A stretch of 64,000 bases of DNA from Suillus spraguei. Its lineage: Eukaryota; Basidiomycota; Agaricomycetes; Boletales; Suillaceae. Of the stretch, positions 1 through 10,492 are shown piece by piece. The position numbers and the translations under genes were made by a program. The first letter of the stretch is position 1, and each line of letters begins with the position of its first letter. Under the pieces are notes generated by a model. That model searched no databases. It worked only from the letters and a program-made list of their open reading frames with translations, and was not told the DNA's origin. Where the stretch lies: assembly GCA_016800925.1 (NCBI GenBank), contig JABCPU010000038.1:62001-126000 (forward strand), written 5' to 3'.

Positions 1-585
1 TTTCGGGAGTCGGGAATGTTGCCATTTGGTATGATGTTTGAATAGTCGGGGCAACCCGTTCTTCTCTCGGTCTTTATCCAGATCGATTTCGATCTCGTCT
101 GATTTGTCTGTCCGTGAAAGGACAAGCGTTTCAGCAGCCCAATCTATAATTGGGTTCATTGCTCGTAACCAAGGAATTCCAAGGAGGATTTGATCTCTCC
201 TTCCGAGTTTGGTGATATTGAATTTTCCATACATGGTTCGATCGTCAATCTTGACCACAAGGAGGCAGTAATGCGTGATTGGCCCTCCTTTTATGAGAGT
301 TCCATCTGCCGTTGTAACTCGAAATGGTTCCTTGAGTTTTCGTCGTGTGATTTGATGGAGTTTCACAAACTCTTCTGAGATGAATGTTCCTGCTGCTCCG
401 GAATCGATAACAGCAGTAGTGTCGACGGATTTCAAACGAGTACGCGAGTGGAGGGTGATTGGGACACGAAGTTCTTTTCTTTCACCTACAGCGCGTACAA
501 GTCTTAGTATTACATTGGGAGAAACATACGTCGAGTCTTTGTTTCTCCACATCAAAAATCCTCACAACCCGTCGTACAGTCTCTT
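1..585 (-). CDS. Start of Pol: retropepsin domain, partial
   Basis: This is the N-terminal part of Pol, continuing beyond position 1. The retropepsin active-site motif VIDSGAAGTF is encoded near 375-415, followed by a beta-strand-rich region matching the second copy (ITKLGRRDQILLGIPWL). The frame opens after a TGA near 590 and runs to the window edge without a stop. It is in a different register from gag. At 420-430 the sequence gtgtcgacggattt is the uninterrupted version of the site where copy 2 carries a solo LTR. Confidence 0.8.
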
Positions 586-1387
586 CATCTTCTTCTTCCC
601 CTTTGACTTCGGTTTGTCGGAGCGGGGTCTTCTTCTTTCTATCAGGACAATTATGGATGCGGTGTCCTGTCTTTCTGCATCCGAAGCATTGCCCTTTCTT
701 CATGCATTCGGATCTTTCCATGTCGGAGATTCGATCTACGACCATTGCGTTGGAATCACGGTTCGGAATATACCGTGCATTCCCATAGTTCTTCTTCTTC
801 TGTTGTGGAACATGACGTGTCCTCATGGCGTTAAGCCGATGATGGGCGTTGTCAATAGCAACGCATTGCAACACAACATCTCTGAATATCTCGGAGACAT
901 CTCCCGTATTGAAAAGCTTCGTGAGGATACCCCAATTAAGACCGTCTTGGAAGAACTGGATCTTCGTCGCGTTATCGGTGATATGAGCCTTGGCTGCAAG
1001 TGCCTCAAAGTCGGCGACGTAGGTGTGAAGATCTCCAGTTCCTTGTTTGAGATCTCTAAGACGTGTAAGTGCGGTCATCCTGGTATCCACTGGTTCGAAT
1101 GCTTCTTTGAAGCTCTTCATAAAATCCACCATCGTCCCATAACCAACTTTTTGTCCCGAAGTGTCGGTAGATTGGGCGTGTTCAAGGAATTGTTCCTTCC
1201 AAGACTTGGCATTCTTCTCGGTCATGAAGGATGTTATGTAGATGATCTTCTGTTTGTCGGTGGTGTAAAGCTTTTCATTGATGTCAAAGTGCAGATTGCA
1301 CGACTGGATAAACTCGCGAGAGTTATCACGATCTCCATCAAAACCAATCGGTTGACCGATCTTGTATTCGAATTCTTTGGTCGACAT
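482..1387 (-). CDS. Gag polyprotein of chromovirus copy 1
   Basis: This 301-residue structural protein would package the retrotransposon RNA in cytoplasmic virus-like particles. The N-terminal two thirds matches the retrotransposon Gag (capsid) type, with a WKEQFL motif near residue 63 and an FMKSFKEAFEP stretch near residues 88-98. A CCHC zinc knuckle, CFGCRKTGHRIHNC, lies near residue 235 (C-X2-C-X4-H-X4-C). The frame is open from ATG to stop, unlike the homologous copy at 43 kb. The protease frame begins before this stop, in the +1 register, so gag and pro overlap by about 100 nt. I see no reason to move the start, since the same ATG context is kept in the second copy. Confidence 0.85.
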   Translation of the reverse strand: MSTKEFEYKIGQPIGFDGDRDNSREFIQSCNLHFDINEKLYTTDKQKIIYITSFMTEKNAKSWKEQFLEHAQSTDTSGQKVGYGTMVDFMKSFKEAFEPVDTRMTALTRLRDLKQGTGDLHTYVADFEALAAKAHITDNATKIQFFQDGLNWGILTKLFNTGDVSEIFRDVVLQCVAIDNAHHRLNAMRTRHVPQQKKKNYGNARYIPNRDSNAMVVDRISDMERSECMKKGQCFGCRKTGHRIHNCPDRKKKTPLRQTEVKGEEEDEETVRRVVRIFDVEKQRLDVCFSQCNTKTCTRCR

Positions 1388-1585
1388 GGTTGATGATTCT
1401 TCTGATGAGTTATACTTTCTCGGTGCCTACACGCGCTGTCTTGCTGTCCGTCAGGGCTTTCTTCTGTCAGAGGGCTTCTCTTGACAATCTGCTCAGCGTA
1501 CGCGTACGCTAGTCTGCTGATCTAAGCGATCAGGGTTCAGGGTCGAAGACTGGATAGTCGACGATCAAAATAGACTTTAATCTTT

Positions 1586-2059
1586 TGTTACGAACTGGGG
1601 TGGCGTCACCAGCGACAGTGAAAAGACACAGGCGGTCTGCTGGGAGTTCTTACAATGTTCAAAAGAGAACAAGGTGAAAGTACAAGGAACGTGTTCCGAG
1701 TACGATCAAGGGTTCAGCCTCAAAGACAAGTCTAAGAGGTATCCGCGAGAATAGAGACTAAGGCTAAGGAGTGCTTAGACTTAGAGACGATTCAAGACGA
1801 CTTAGGTTGGAGACCTAAGCGAAGGAGATTCCAGGTAAAACCCAGTAAGATTAAAGTAGGGAATCTACTACAAGTACACTGTGCTTAAATAGGCCAATAT
1901 GTGCGCACAGACCAAGAGAGACGTGAGAACGTAAGTGCGTATCCAAAGGAGGAAGGCAACTATAGTACAGATGCGTTGAGCATATGAGTCAGAGTCATGT
2001 TATGTAATATACAAGGTAAATGAAGTAGAAAATGAATAGGGGCACGTACGATTGTAACA
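1586..2059 (-). repeat. LTR (family A, about 472 bp) of chromovirus copy 1
   Basis: Ends are TGTTACGAAC and TTGTAACA (TG...CA). It matches six other copies in the window at 7042, 10493, 27246, 36197, 42201 and 43829. Read on the minus strand it has a TATTTAAG box that could be its promoter. It directly abuts the gag leader of copy 1, so it is the 5' LTR of that element. Confidence 0.92.
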
Positions 2060-2064
2060 CCTAC

Positions 2065-3212
2065 AGAGAAGATCCGGGAGACTGCCAGCAGTATCCCAGC
2101 CAAACGGTCAGCTGTAGGACCTCCTGCCCCCGCACCCAAGAAAGCACTCATGCGCACCAGGAATGAAGAGCGTGACGACAACGACAGTGATGAATACAAC
2201 GCCGAAGAAGAAGCCCCTCCACTTGAGAATTTTACAGATGATGAGGAAGACGATGAGAACGAGAACGAGGAAGCTTACCAAAAGACGAAGAAGCCCAACC
2301 GTATGGAGAACCATTCCAGTGCTCGAATGTCTTCAAGACACTTTGCAAAACATGGCGAACACGTCAAAATTTGCCCGTTTCTCAACGGCCATTGAAGCTG
2401 GTGTCACTAATCTCCGCAAGTGGTATAGTAAGACTGACGACACAGATGTATATTTCATTTGTCTCGGTATGTATCTCGTATCTATTCTAATGCCTTTGAA
2501 CATCATTGACCTTGTTGGTGTAGCGCTGGACCCCAACTACAAGGTCGCGTACGCAAAAGACAAATGGACCGCTCATTTTTTCAAACAAGGCATGCAATGC
2601 CTCGAGAGCATGGTACGTCGCTCATCACTCATTTCTGTCAATTGTATACTAATCTTACATAGTTTGATATGTATCATCGCAGTAGTACTCCCTCGCAGGC
2701 TCCTGCAGAGCCGTCTGTTACTGCACCTCCCTCGCTTGCTCGCCAAGGCTCGTATGGCCATAATTGGATGCGAAGCTCTGTCAAATCGCGTGTCGTGAAT
2801 GACGCAACCACACGAAGGCCTCGTCAAGAACTCGAGGACTATCTAGATGCACTGCTCGAGGACGTCAACAATGTGGTGGCTTGGTGGGGTGTATGTCTCG
2901 TTATTTTATTTGTATTGCTTTCGTACTGACATGATTCAAAAAACTTTAAAGCACCATTCTATACAATACCCAACTATTTCCCGCATTGCAAAGGACTACC
3001 TCGCCATTCAGGGATCAGCTGTTGCGTCTGAGAGAGCATTTTCGAGCGGCGGTGTTACTGGGACCGTGCGTCGCAGCTGTTTGAAGCCAACAACATTCGA
3101 GGCTCTTCAATTGCTCAAGAGCGCATACCGCCAAGGTCACATCTCCGCAACAGCCCAGGCTGAATTCGCCGCTCCTTATGATAACCGCGTCGATGTCAAT
3201 GAAGAGTTCTAG
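2065..3212 (+). pseudogene. hAT-family transposase, C-terminal half
   Basis: This is the 3' part of a cut-and-paste hAT transposase. The region near 2990-3070 reads YPTISRIAKDYLAIQGS then SERAFSSGG, the hAT C-terminal dimerisation signature. Upstream exons read LRKWYSKTDDTDVYF and ALDPNYKVAYAKDKW. Introns with GT..AG ends fit near 2467-2520, 2612-2665 and 2891-2950. The first 300 bases encode an acidic, disordered stretch. The catalytic N-terminal part is absent: a chromovirus LTR ends at 2059, so the gene was cut by that insertion or lost its 5' part. The stop is at 3210-3212. Confidence 0.75.
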
Positions 3213-3224
3213 TAGCTATTCGTA

Positions 3225-3430
3225 TTGTACATGTCATTTTCGTTTTGATTTTTTTTGCTAATTAAATCAACGGTTCGAGGGTTCGAACGCGTTCTGAACC
3301 TGAACTGAACCCTTGCGAACGCGTTCGAAGGCGTCCGGTCCAGGGTTCGCCCATCTTGCTTGAACCTGACCACTGGTCGAGTTCGGGGTTCGCAGATATA
3401 GGGTGATGAACCTAACCGAACTGGACTTCG
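3225..3430. repeat. Putative hAT subterminal repeat region
   Basis: Just after the transposase stop the sequence is dense in short copies of GGTTCGA and GTTCGAAC in both orientations (for example ggttcgaacgcgttc and gcgaacgcgttcgaagg). Clusters of short direct and inverted motifs next to the transposase are typical of hAT subterminal binding sites. I could not fix the terminal inverted repeat, because the other end is lost. Confidence 0.4.
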
Positions 3431-3439
3431 GCAGCACTA

Positions 3440-4190
3440 CATCTGCACACAACCATGGTTTATCGGAGTGAAGGGGTCATCAGCATCACAGAGGCAGAGA
3501 TGCACATATATGATGCTGCTAGAGGACACTTCCCAAGAATGTCTTTCATGCTGAGCAGATCACAGTTCTCGGTTCCCAAACAAAGTGCAAAACGAGGAGG
3601 TGCATTCGAACAATACGACAAAGCAAAACAAGCAGATACTAGTGGACCAGATGCGGGACATATCTATACGCTCATTGACGTGTGTTCGTCGACGATGTAC
3701 TATTTCCGTGCAGAGCGACCGCCGACTGTATGTATATTTGCTGGACGGGAGCATCAGGAAATTCACACATTCCTTGACGTGCCCTTATGCGGACTTATTT
3801 ACACTTAACTGCCTTGGTGAAATTGAATCTACTTGTCCAAAATTTCAATGTGAATGAATTCAGAAAAAAAAAGTTGAGATATATTAATATCCATGTTTTA
3901 TTGTATTTCGCACTCAAAAAATATAAGATATGCCAGGTGAATGATGTGAGAGAGAGCAAACAAGTTTTGAGATAAGTGAGTTAAGCTGATTAAGCATGTT
4001 AAGGAATGTGTGAATTTCCTGATGAGGGAGGGCTTGGGAGGTTTGTGCTGTGTTCAGAGAGGTGTGATATCAATGAGCTGCATAAGGAGAGCGTGTTGAG
4101 GATGCCGATGGAGATTAGTGAGAAAATGGAGTTGTGTGGATGGGTCGCGCTTGGATGAGATTGTTTGCTAAGGTAGCAGATTCTACATAC
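3440..4190. other. No recognised gene
   Basis: An open frame at 3455-3808 (+, 117 codons) and overlapping shorter ones have no family I recognise. The stretch 3840-3980 is AT-rich. From about 3950 it may be the decayed 5' part of the Harbinger element that follows. Confidence 0.4.
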
Positions 4191-4688
4191 CTCACGTGAT
4201 AAGGATGCCATCGGTGCAATCGATGGTAGTTACATCCACGCACACCCCCCATCATCTGATCGCCCTGTGTATCGAAATCACAAAGGATTTGTGTTGCAAA
4301 ACTGTCTCTTTTCTTGTGATTTCAACCTCAAATTCTCATATGCTCTTACTGGCTGGGAGGGATTGGTTACAGATGCACGCCTCTATGATGAGGCTTGTTC
4401 TGGTGGCTTATATGTCCCTCCTGACAAGTATTTTTGTTAAGACTGTACTCAAAGGGTGAGATCCGAAGGGCTTTGGCCTCAGTTCATGCACTGTGCCCCT
4501 TTCCCCAGTAATGCCTCTTATTTCAGAGGGTAGGTATACATCCGAAGATCCGGAAGGAGTTGTGTAACAGGTCCGGATGTCCGAAGGTATCGGATATGAT
4601 ATGTCCGAAGGTTATCCAGAGCGTAGAGATGGAACGAGGATTAAGGCTAGCTTTGGAATGAGTTCCTAACTAGAAACTAACAGAGGTG

Positions 4689-4900
4689 CAGTGGCTCAAA
4701 AAACTGTCCGCATGTTTTGACATTTTTCACTATCTATGATATTGTGTGAGAATGAACAAATTCCTCAAGGACATACTTATACCACATTGTAGTATGGCTT
4801 CAGGGCTTTTATTTGAGCCCTACACCGTGGGAATCGGCGGAGATATGGTGGAGATATAAGGCTTATAAAATGATGACTCATGTGGACAGTTTTTTGAGTG
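4689..4900 (+). repeat. Left TIR of the Tc1-like element
   Basis: About 212 bp, the inverted copy of 6094-6305. Its outer end carries CTCAAAAAACTGTCCGCATG and its inner end carries the inverse, CATGTGGACAGTTTTTTGAG, so each TIR is bounded by two inverted copies of one 20-bp motif. Confidence 0.88.
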
Positions 4901-5048
4901 TATATTAAAACTATATAAATCATTATTTATGACACCATAAAAATCATGCCACTATTATATAAATTATAAAGTGGTGTCATTATGTTATTTTATGACTATA
5001 TCTAACTATATAAACCAGAATATCTCATGTATCATAGTCATAATCACC

Positions 5049-6065
5049 ATGAAAGCCATCTCCTCTGCTCAAAGAGATAATATCCTCTCTCTGTCTTATG
5101 CTGGCCTCTCTGCTCGCCAAATTTCCTCTAGAACTGGAGTATGCAAGTCCACTGTGGCCAAGTTCATCAAAGAAAGCCACCCAGACAAGGAAAACTCTTG
5201 TGGAGGACGTCCATCCAAGCTTACCTCTACTGACAAAAGGGCTATTATCCAACATATCACTACAGGAAAGGCTGATAATGCTGTCCAAGCCACCCATTAT
5301 ATCAATTCCACCATCACTACCCCTGTCTCTACACAAACTGTGAGGAATGTTCTCAAGGCAGCTCATCTCAAGGCAGTAACAAAGAAGAAAAAGCCTCTTC
5401 TCTCCATCAAACATAGGCAGAGAAGACTAGCCTTTGCCTTAGCTCATCAACACTGGACTGTAGAGGACTGGAAGCGTGTTATATGGTCAGATGAGACCAA
5501 AATCAATAGGATTGGGTCAGATGGGAAGGTGTATGTATGGAAAAAGAAGGGAGATGGCCTAACAGACAGAGAGGTTAATGGGACTGTCAAGTTTGGAGGA
5601 GGTTCTTTAATGGTATGGGGCTGTATGGGATGGAATGGTGTGGGAATGCTTGCTGAGGTTGAGGGGAAGATGAATGCTGAGCAGTATGTGGACATTTTAA
5701 ATGACCACTTGCTGCCTAGCTTGGCAGAATCAGGGATTGATGAAGAAGATATCATTTTCCAACAGGATAATGATCCCAAGCACACATCCAGAAGAGCTAG
5801 GGAATGGTTTGAAGAACATAACATCAATGTTCTTGACTGGCCAGCACAGTCTCCTGATGTCAATGTCATTGAACATCTCTGGGGAACACTCAAGAAAAAG
5901 CTTCAAGCCTATGAAAACCCCCCTAAAGGAGTATGGGAGCTTTGGGAGAGAGTAGCAGTGGAATGGGGGAAGATCACAGCTGAGGATTGCCAGAAATTAA
6001 TTGAGAGTATGCCTAGAAGGATAGAGGCAGTAATTAAAGCCAAGGGAGGTCATACAAAATACTAG
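5049..6065 (+). CDS. Tc1-like DD34E transposase
   Basis: This protein would bind the TIRs and catalyse cut-and-paste movement in the nucleus. I start it at 5049 (338 residues), where the paired helix-turn-helix region begins at once (SAQRDNILSLSYAGLSARQI). An in-frame ATG 26 codons upstream gives only an unlikely leader. An AT-hook-like GRPSK lies near residue 54. The catalytic core is WSDETK (D1), FQQDNDPKHTSR (D2) and SPDVNVIEHLW (E). The spacing between the second D and the E is 34 residues, the Tc1 type. A GGGSLMVWGCM motif lies between D1 and D2, as expected. No stop or frameshift is visible and the length fits the family, so the product could be active. Confidence 0.92.
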   Translation: MKAISSAQRDNILSLSYAGLSARQISSRTGVCKSTVAKFIKESHPDKENSCGGRPSKLTSTDKRAIIQHITTGKADNAVQATHYINSTITTPVSTQTVRNVLKAAHLKAVTKKKKPLLSIKHRQRRLAFALAHQHWTVEDWKRVIWSDETKINRIGSDGKVYVWKKKGDGLTDREVNGTVKFGGGSLMVWGCMGWNGVGMLAEVEGKMNAEQYVDILNDHLLPSLAESGIDEEDIIFQQDNDPKHTSRRAREWFEEHNINVLDWPAQSPDVNVIEHLWGTLKKKLQAYENPPKGVWELWERVAVEWGKITAEDCQKLIESMPRRIEAVIKAKGGHTKY

Positions 6066-6093
6066 AATACCTGGTTATTACTGTAAAATACTT

Positions 6094-6305
6094 GAGTCAA
6101 AAAACTGTCCGCATGAGTCACCATTTTGTGAGCCTTGTATCTCCACCATATCTCCACCGATTCCCACGGTGTAGGGCTCAAATGAAAGCCCTGAAGCCAT
6201 ACTACAATGTGGTATAAGCATGTTTTTGAGGCATTTGTTTGTTCTCACACAATATTATAGATAGTGAAAAATGCCAAAACATGCGGACAGTTTTTTGAGC
6301 CACTG
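6094..6305 (-). repeat. Right TIR of the Tc1-like element
   Basis: Inverted partner of 4689-4900, with the same pair of inverted 20-bp motifs at its outer and inner ends. It begins 29 bp after the transposase stop. Confidence 0.88.
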
Positions 6306-7041
6306 TAGACTATCCGAAGATAGAGTCGGAGATATAGACTAAAGGAATCAATCCCAAGTCTCAGAAGATGACTAGAGCGGAAAGTAACTCAAGTCCAGAG
6401 GAAACAGAATGAGCAGAATCTAAGATGATATTTGAACTAAGGTTCTATGGAGATCTACAAGTGGTTTATATACTGTAAGTATCTAGTATGGATAATCAAC
6501 GAGTCTGGGACCGAGGGCTATGTACGATGTATAATGGAAGTCTATTAGTTAATGCACAGCGAATCAGTAAGCATGAATCAGAAATGAAACACAGGTAACA
6601 GATCAGTGACACAGGACAGAAATATACACAGCCGTGATACCGGAAACAGGAGGAATGACGAAAGGAGATAGACACAGATATCCACAAGGGAGTTAGGGTG
6701 CGAGAAGTGGGTACATTTGGATGGGTGATCCGGACAGGATCTGTGGACCAGACGGAAATAGAATTGATCAGATCTGATTGGATGTGATTGGATCTGGGAT
6801 CAGAAGTATGGTATATGACAATTTTCTAGCTGATGCAGGGTTCCCTTTGTGCAATGAGCTCTTAGTCCCATACCACAGTGTATGCTATCATCTAGCAGAA
6901 TGGGGACGTGCCAATATCAGGTGTGTTTTATTTTCTTTGTACTTAAAGTCTTCTAATGTCTATTCTATGTTCATAGACCTGCAAATAAAGAAGAACTGTT
7001 TAATTTGCAACACACATCTGCTCGAAATGTGATTGAGCGTA

Positions 7042-7517
7042 TGTTACGAACTGGGGTGGTGTCACCAGCAACAGTGAAAAGACACAGACGATCTGCTGGG
7101 AAGTTCTACAATGTCCAGAAGAGGACAAGGTGAAAGTACAAGGAACACGTTCCGAGTGCAATCAAGGGTTCAGCCTCAAAGACAAGTCTAAGAGGTTCTA
7201 CAAGAATAGAGACTAAGGCTAAGGAGTGCTTAGACTTAGAGATGATTCAAGACGACTTAGGTTGGAGGCCTAAGCAAAGGATGTTCCAGGTAAAACCCAG
7301 TAAGATTAAAGTAAAGTATACAAGCATAATACAACATGCTTAAATAGGTCAATATGTGCGCACGGATCAAGAGAGTCATGAGAATGTAAGTGCGTATCCA
7401 AAGGAGGAAGGCAACTATAGTACAGATGCATTGAGCATATGAGTCAGAGTCATGTTATGCAATGTACAAATAAAGGAGTCAAAGGGGAAATGAATAGGGG
7501 CACGTACGATTGTAACA
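7042..7517 (-). repeat. Solo LTR, family A
   Basis: TGTTACGAAC...GATTGTAACA, 476 bp, flanked by the 5-bp target duplication gcgta (7037-7041 and 7518-7522). It interrupts the Harbinger transposase between the NVIER and IFGVLK motifs. No internal retrotransposon sequence remains, as expected after LTR-LTR recombination. Confidence 0.92.
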
Positions 7518-8053
7518 GCGTATCTTTGGCGTGTTAAAACACCGTTTTTGCATTCTCTTACTGTCACCTGAATATCCTATGAATATCCAGGCACGTATAC
7601 CTCACCCTATGCCATATCTGTAGTTGTATATCATTTTCATGTTCTCTTCAATCTTTATACTGTTTTTTCTTTCTCTTATTGTCACCTAAATGTCCCATCA
7701 CCATCTAGGCATGTATTCCTGCCACTCTATGCACTATCCATAATTTCATACATGCCCACAATCATAATGAAGGAACTCTTGTGGATGACAATGCCGATGG
7801 AGACTTCGACTATGATAACCCTGAGCACCAAGGGATCCCTGATGAGGATGACGAGTCTGATGGAGGCATGAGGGAAGTGCATGATGGTATTGCCCACAGC
7901 ATGTGGGAGGACTATCAGGGCATCTTGCAGCAGCGCGGTTTCTTAGATGATTCCCTCAGTAATAGTGACAATGACATGTAATAGTACAAGCTATATATTC
8001 ATTCATGTGACAAACAAAGTTGATATAGTGCTGCTAGTAAGACAATTGTACAA

Positions 8054-9346
8054 CTAATTAGGCCCAGGAGGGAATACAGTAGGTTGAATTCCCAGCCGCT
8101 GGGCTGTTGAGAGAATGAAAGCATGGCACATGTACTTGTCAGTAGTTTGCATGTATATATCAGTAGCTGCAGGGTCCATAGAAAAAACTTGCTGCATCAT
8201 CAACCGCTCCTCAAATGACCAGTCAGCATCCTCAACCTGCAACATATGCATGGCCCTTGAGCATTGGTCCATCACCCAATCCTCAGGATAGACCATGCAC
8301 TCTGAAATTACATCGGTCAGGTGATTTACAGAGCTCTGGAACCCCATCATAGCTACTGCAGTGGTAGCCTTTGTTACTACAGTAGAGGAGGCCTTTGCCA
8401 TCTTGGCATCAGTATTACCAATGCCACTACGAGTCTGTGCACAGCCTGATGTTGTTTTTGCCTTTTTGTGGGAGCCTAAGTCTGAGCAAGGTGGCAGTGG
8501 CAGTGGCAGCAGCATCTGATCAAAAGGTTCTCGTTGCATAGAAACAGATGTAGAAGGAAGTGGTACAGTTGATTCATACATCATGTCAGAGTGAGAGCAT
8601 TTGTTACTGCTTGTAATAGATGCAGGACAATGAGAAGTAGGGATAGAAGTGGCGGTAGCCACCACAGGGGCAGTGGCACTGAGACCAGTAGATGTAGAAG
8701 CAGCAATGGAACCTGTAGTAATATCTTCAGTTGGAACACCAGTGCTGGAGCTGGAGCTTAAGGGAGGGGGGATAGCAGTGTGAGGTTGGTACCCTGTACG
8801 CCCTCATGCACCACTACCTTGTGGTATTATGTTATCCATGTGCTCATAGTGTCTCCAACCTGATATGCGAAATAGATGCATGACTGAATTTCCCTGTAAT
8901 AAAGCAATGAGACCATTAATAAAATATTAGTGAACTTGACATACCTTCTTTGAAACATATTCATTCCATACTGATGCTGCAGCATCACCCTGAATGTTAG
9001 CCCCTGTGGTATTATTCCAGTGTACACCAGACTGCTGGCAGTATTTCTGAATAGCATTATATGTCTGTTTTAACTATATGATCTCTTATTAGTATATAAC
9101 TAAAGGATATATCAATATATGACATACCGATGCCCATTTTGTCTTGCACATCACCCCTGTCTTCTGTGGACCATGCTGCAGGTACTCAGAAATAGCCTCT
9201 GCAGCACCATTGTATGTTAAATCTTTGAAGTTCCCAGTGTCACCGACCTTGTCTTGATTGTTGAATAGATATAAGAGAAAGTGGTCAGTTTCTGTGTTGG
9301 TCCAGACAGCCCTGTCTGTATGAGATGATGATGACTCCTGAGCCAT
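8054..9346 (-). pseudogene. Myb/SANT-like protein of the Harbinger element
   Basis: Harbinger elements usually carry a second gene for a Myb/SANT-like DNA-binding protein that helps the transposase reach the ends. Here the start MAQESSSSH (ATG at 9344-9346) leads into WTNTETDHFLLYLF, then NFKDLTYNGAAEAI and KTGVMCKTKWAS. Two short introns follow (about 9062-9129 and 8895-8943). Later exons read YNAIQKYCQQSGVHW and GWRHYEHMDNIIPQG. A TGA at 8804-8806 interrupts the frame, after which a low-complexity Ser/Thr-rich tail and a helical C-terminus run to 8054. The gene is tail to tail with the transposase, 73 bp apart. Confidence 0.8.
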
Positions 9347-10492
9347 AGAGAGAATGTGGACTTGAGCTAATAACACTATAGATACAACACTAGCCCAGAT
9401 GTGATTCTGATCTTGTAAATCTTTAGTTGTATATTGAGGCATTATACAGCCAGACATTCTGGTGAAAGGGAAGTTCAAGCTCCATCATCGGGCTTCAAAC
9501 CAGGACTGCTATGCCGGTATTACATAACATCCTTGGCTGGCAAATTCATGTTACCTTAGGTTACCAAACTAGCTCTTAGTATTTGCATAAGAAAGAGGAA
9601 GTCAAGTCACTCACACATGTGGGCCCAATCAGATTAAAGTTGATGCTAATGGAACAGTCACTCACAGAATGAAATGAATGAACACTGAAGTGATCTCAAC
9701 AACTTGTTGCTGAAGACATTGTCAGATCTACTTGGTTAATCCAGGTTCTACATGACAAAACTAAGTAAAAGTGGTGTATACTGTGCTACTACATAGTCAG
9801 ATATAAAGTAAATATTAATGACAGTAAGTGCATACCTCAGCCACTATCCAAAGGAAGGATGAGAGAATGACTGAGGGAAAATTACATGAAAAGGGTCCAT
9901 TATATGATAAGAAAAACAAGCTTGCTAAGACACCATGAGGCTCGCTTGAGAAATCCCTAACCTCTCCACTATTACATGTGCATCCAAGCGCCTCTGAGGC
10001 ATGCTTAAGCATGCACATGCTAGTGCACACACAGTAGCACCAAAGCACAATTAAGCACAATTAAGCACAATGAAACACAATGAAGCACAATGAAGTGCAG
10101 TCAAATGTGAAAGGCACAAAAAAGGCACAGTGAGGTACACACTTCGCCAAAGGTGCAAACTCATCTGGTTTTGTCACTACACAACTGTGATATCAAAAAT
10201 GCTCTCACTCAGGTTGGGGAGTATAATAGCATATCCAAGGCCACTCAACATGGTCACATTATGTTAGCATGAAACCAGAAAAGTTAAAAACAAAAAGTAG
10301 GGAAGGTCTAAATGGAATGAATGGATAACTCACCTCTCCTACCCAGGCTGCTAACAACTCCTCAGAGCACATCTTTCCATACATAATCCACCCACTCCTC
10401 ACCACCCCCAGTACCTTTTGCCTTTGTGCACCTCATTGTTCTCTGCCTCCAGCAATTGGGCTAAAATGTCACAAATGTGCATAAAGCATAGT
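9347..10492. other. Non-coding, probably the outer part of the Harbinger element
   Basis: No convincing gene. It contains the exact 10-bp tandem repeat AAGCACAATK, five units, at 10043-10092, embedded in a region rich in AAGCAC and GAAGCAC. I could not find the Harbinger TIR. Confidence 0.4.
10043..10092. repeat. Five-unit 10-bp tandem repeat
   Basis: Five adjacent copies of AAGCACAATT/G with one changed base in the fourth unit. Confidence 0.85.

Larger units (their letters stand above)
1..2059 (-). mobile_element. Ty3/gypsy chromovirus, copy 1, cut by window edge
   Basis: This is the 5' part of an LTR retrotransposon read on the minus strand: LTR at 1586-2059, then gag, then the start of the protease. 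The rest lies left of position 1. It is the same family as the element at 36197-44300; gag and protease align along their length and the sequence just inside the LTR (actttaatcttt) is the same. The base pairs after the LTR, cctac at 2060-2064, should be one half of its target duplication; the other half is outside the window. It inserted into, or next to, a hAT transposase gene. Confidence 0.9.
4689..6305 (+). mobile_element. Tc1-like transposon, 1617 bp, apparently complete
   Basis: It has terminal inverted repeats (TIRs) of about 212 bp starting CAGTGGCTCAAAAAAC, and a single intact transposase gene between them. The right flank is ta (6306-6307) and the left is tg (4687-4688), consistent with a TA target duplication with one changed base. 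The two TIRs differ at roughly 14-15 positions, so it is not a very recent insertion. It sits inside a solo LTR, which itself sits inside a Harbinger transposase. Confidence 0.9.
4435..6820. repeat. Solo LTR (about 767 bp) interrupted by a Tc1 element
   Basis: Ends are TGTTAAGAC and TATATGACA (TG...CA). The 5-bp target duplication atttt lies at 4430-4434 and 6821-6825. Removing it joins gacaagtatttt to ctagctgatgcagg, which restores the Harbinger reading DKYFLADAG. Without the Tc1 element the LTR is about 767 bp. It contains several TCCGAAGG-like repeats near 4550-4620. No other copy of this LTR is in the window. Confidence 0.8.
4170..7980 (+). pseudogene. PIF/Harbinger transposase, split by two insertions
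   Basis: This is a DDE nuclease of the Harbinger type. The first catalytic block reads DAIGAIDGSYIHAH (about 4206-4247), and the second is GWEGLVTDARLYDEA (about 4352-4396). After the insertion at 4435-6820 the frame resumes with LADAGFPLCN (about 6827-6856), then LLVPYHSVCYHLAEWGRAN. An intron (about 6922-6978) follows, then NKEELFNLQHTSARNVIER. A second insertion (7042-7517) splits this from IFGVLKHRF. An acidic C-terminal exon (about 7760-7980) ends in MWEDYQGILQQRGFL, typical of these transposases. Removing both solo LTRs and one copy of each target duplication restores the expected protein order. A frame change before the first Asp block also breaks it. Confidence 0.85.

Noticed and set aside
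380..1393. 337-codon open frame on the plus strand
   Set aside because: It is antisense to the intact gag gene, which has clear capsid and zinc-knuckle motifs on the minus strand.
4431..6803. Insertion bounded by an aagta repeat
   Set aside because: aagta also flanks the region, but ends at 4435 and 6820 give TG...CA, an atttt duplication and a restored Harbinger frame, so those ends are preferred.
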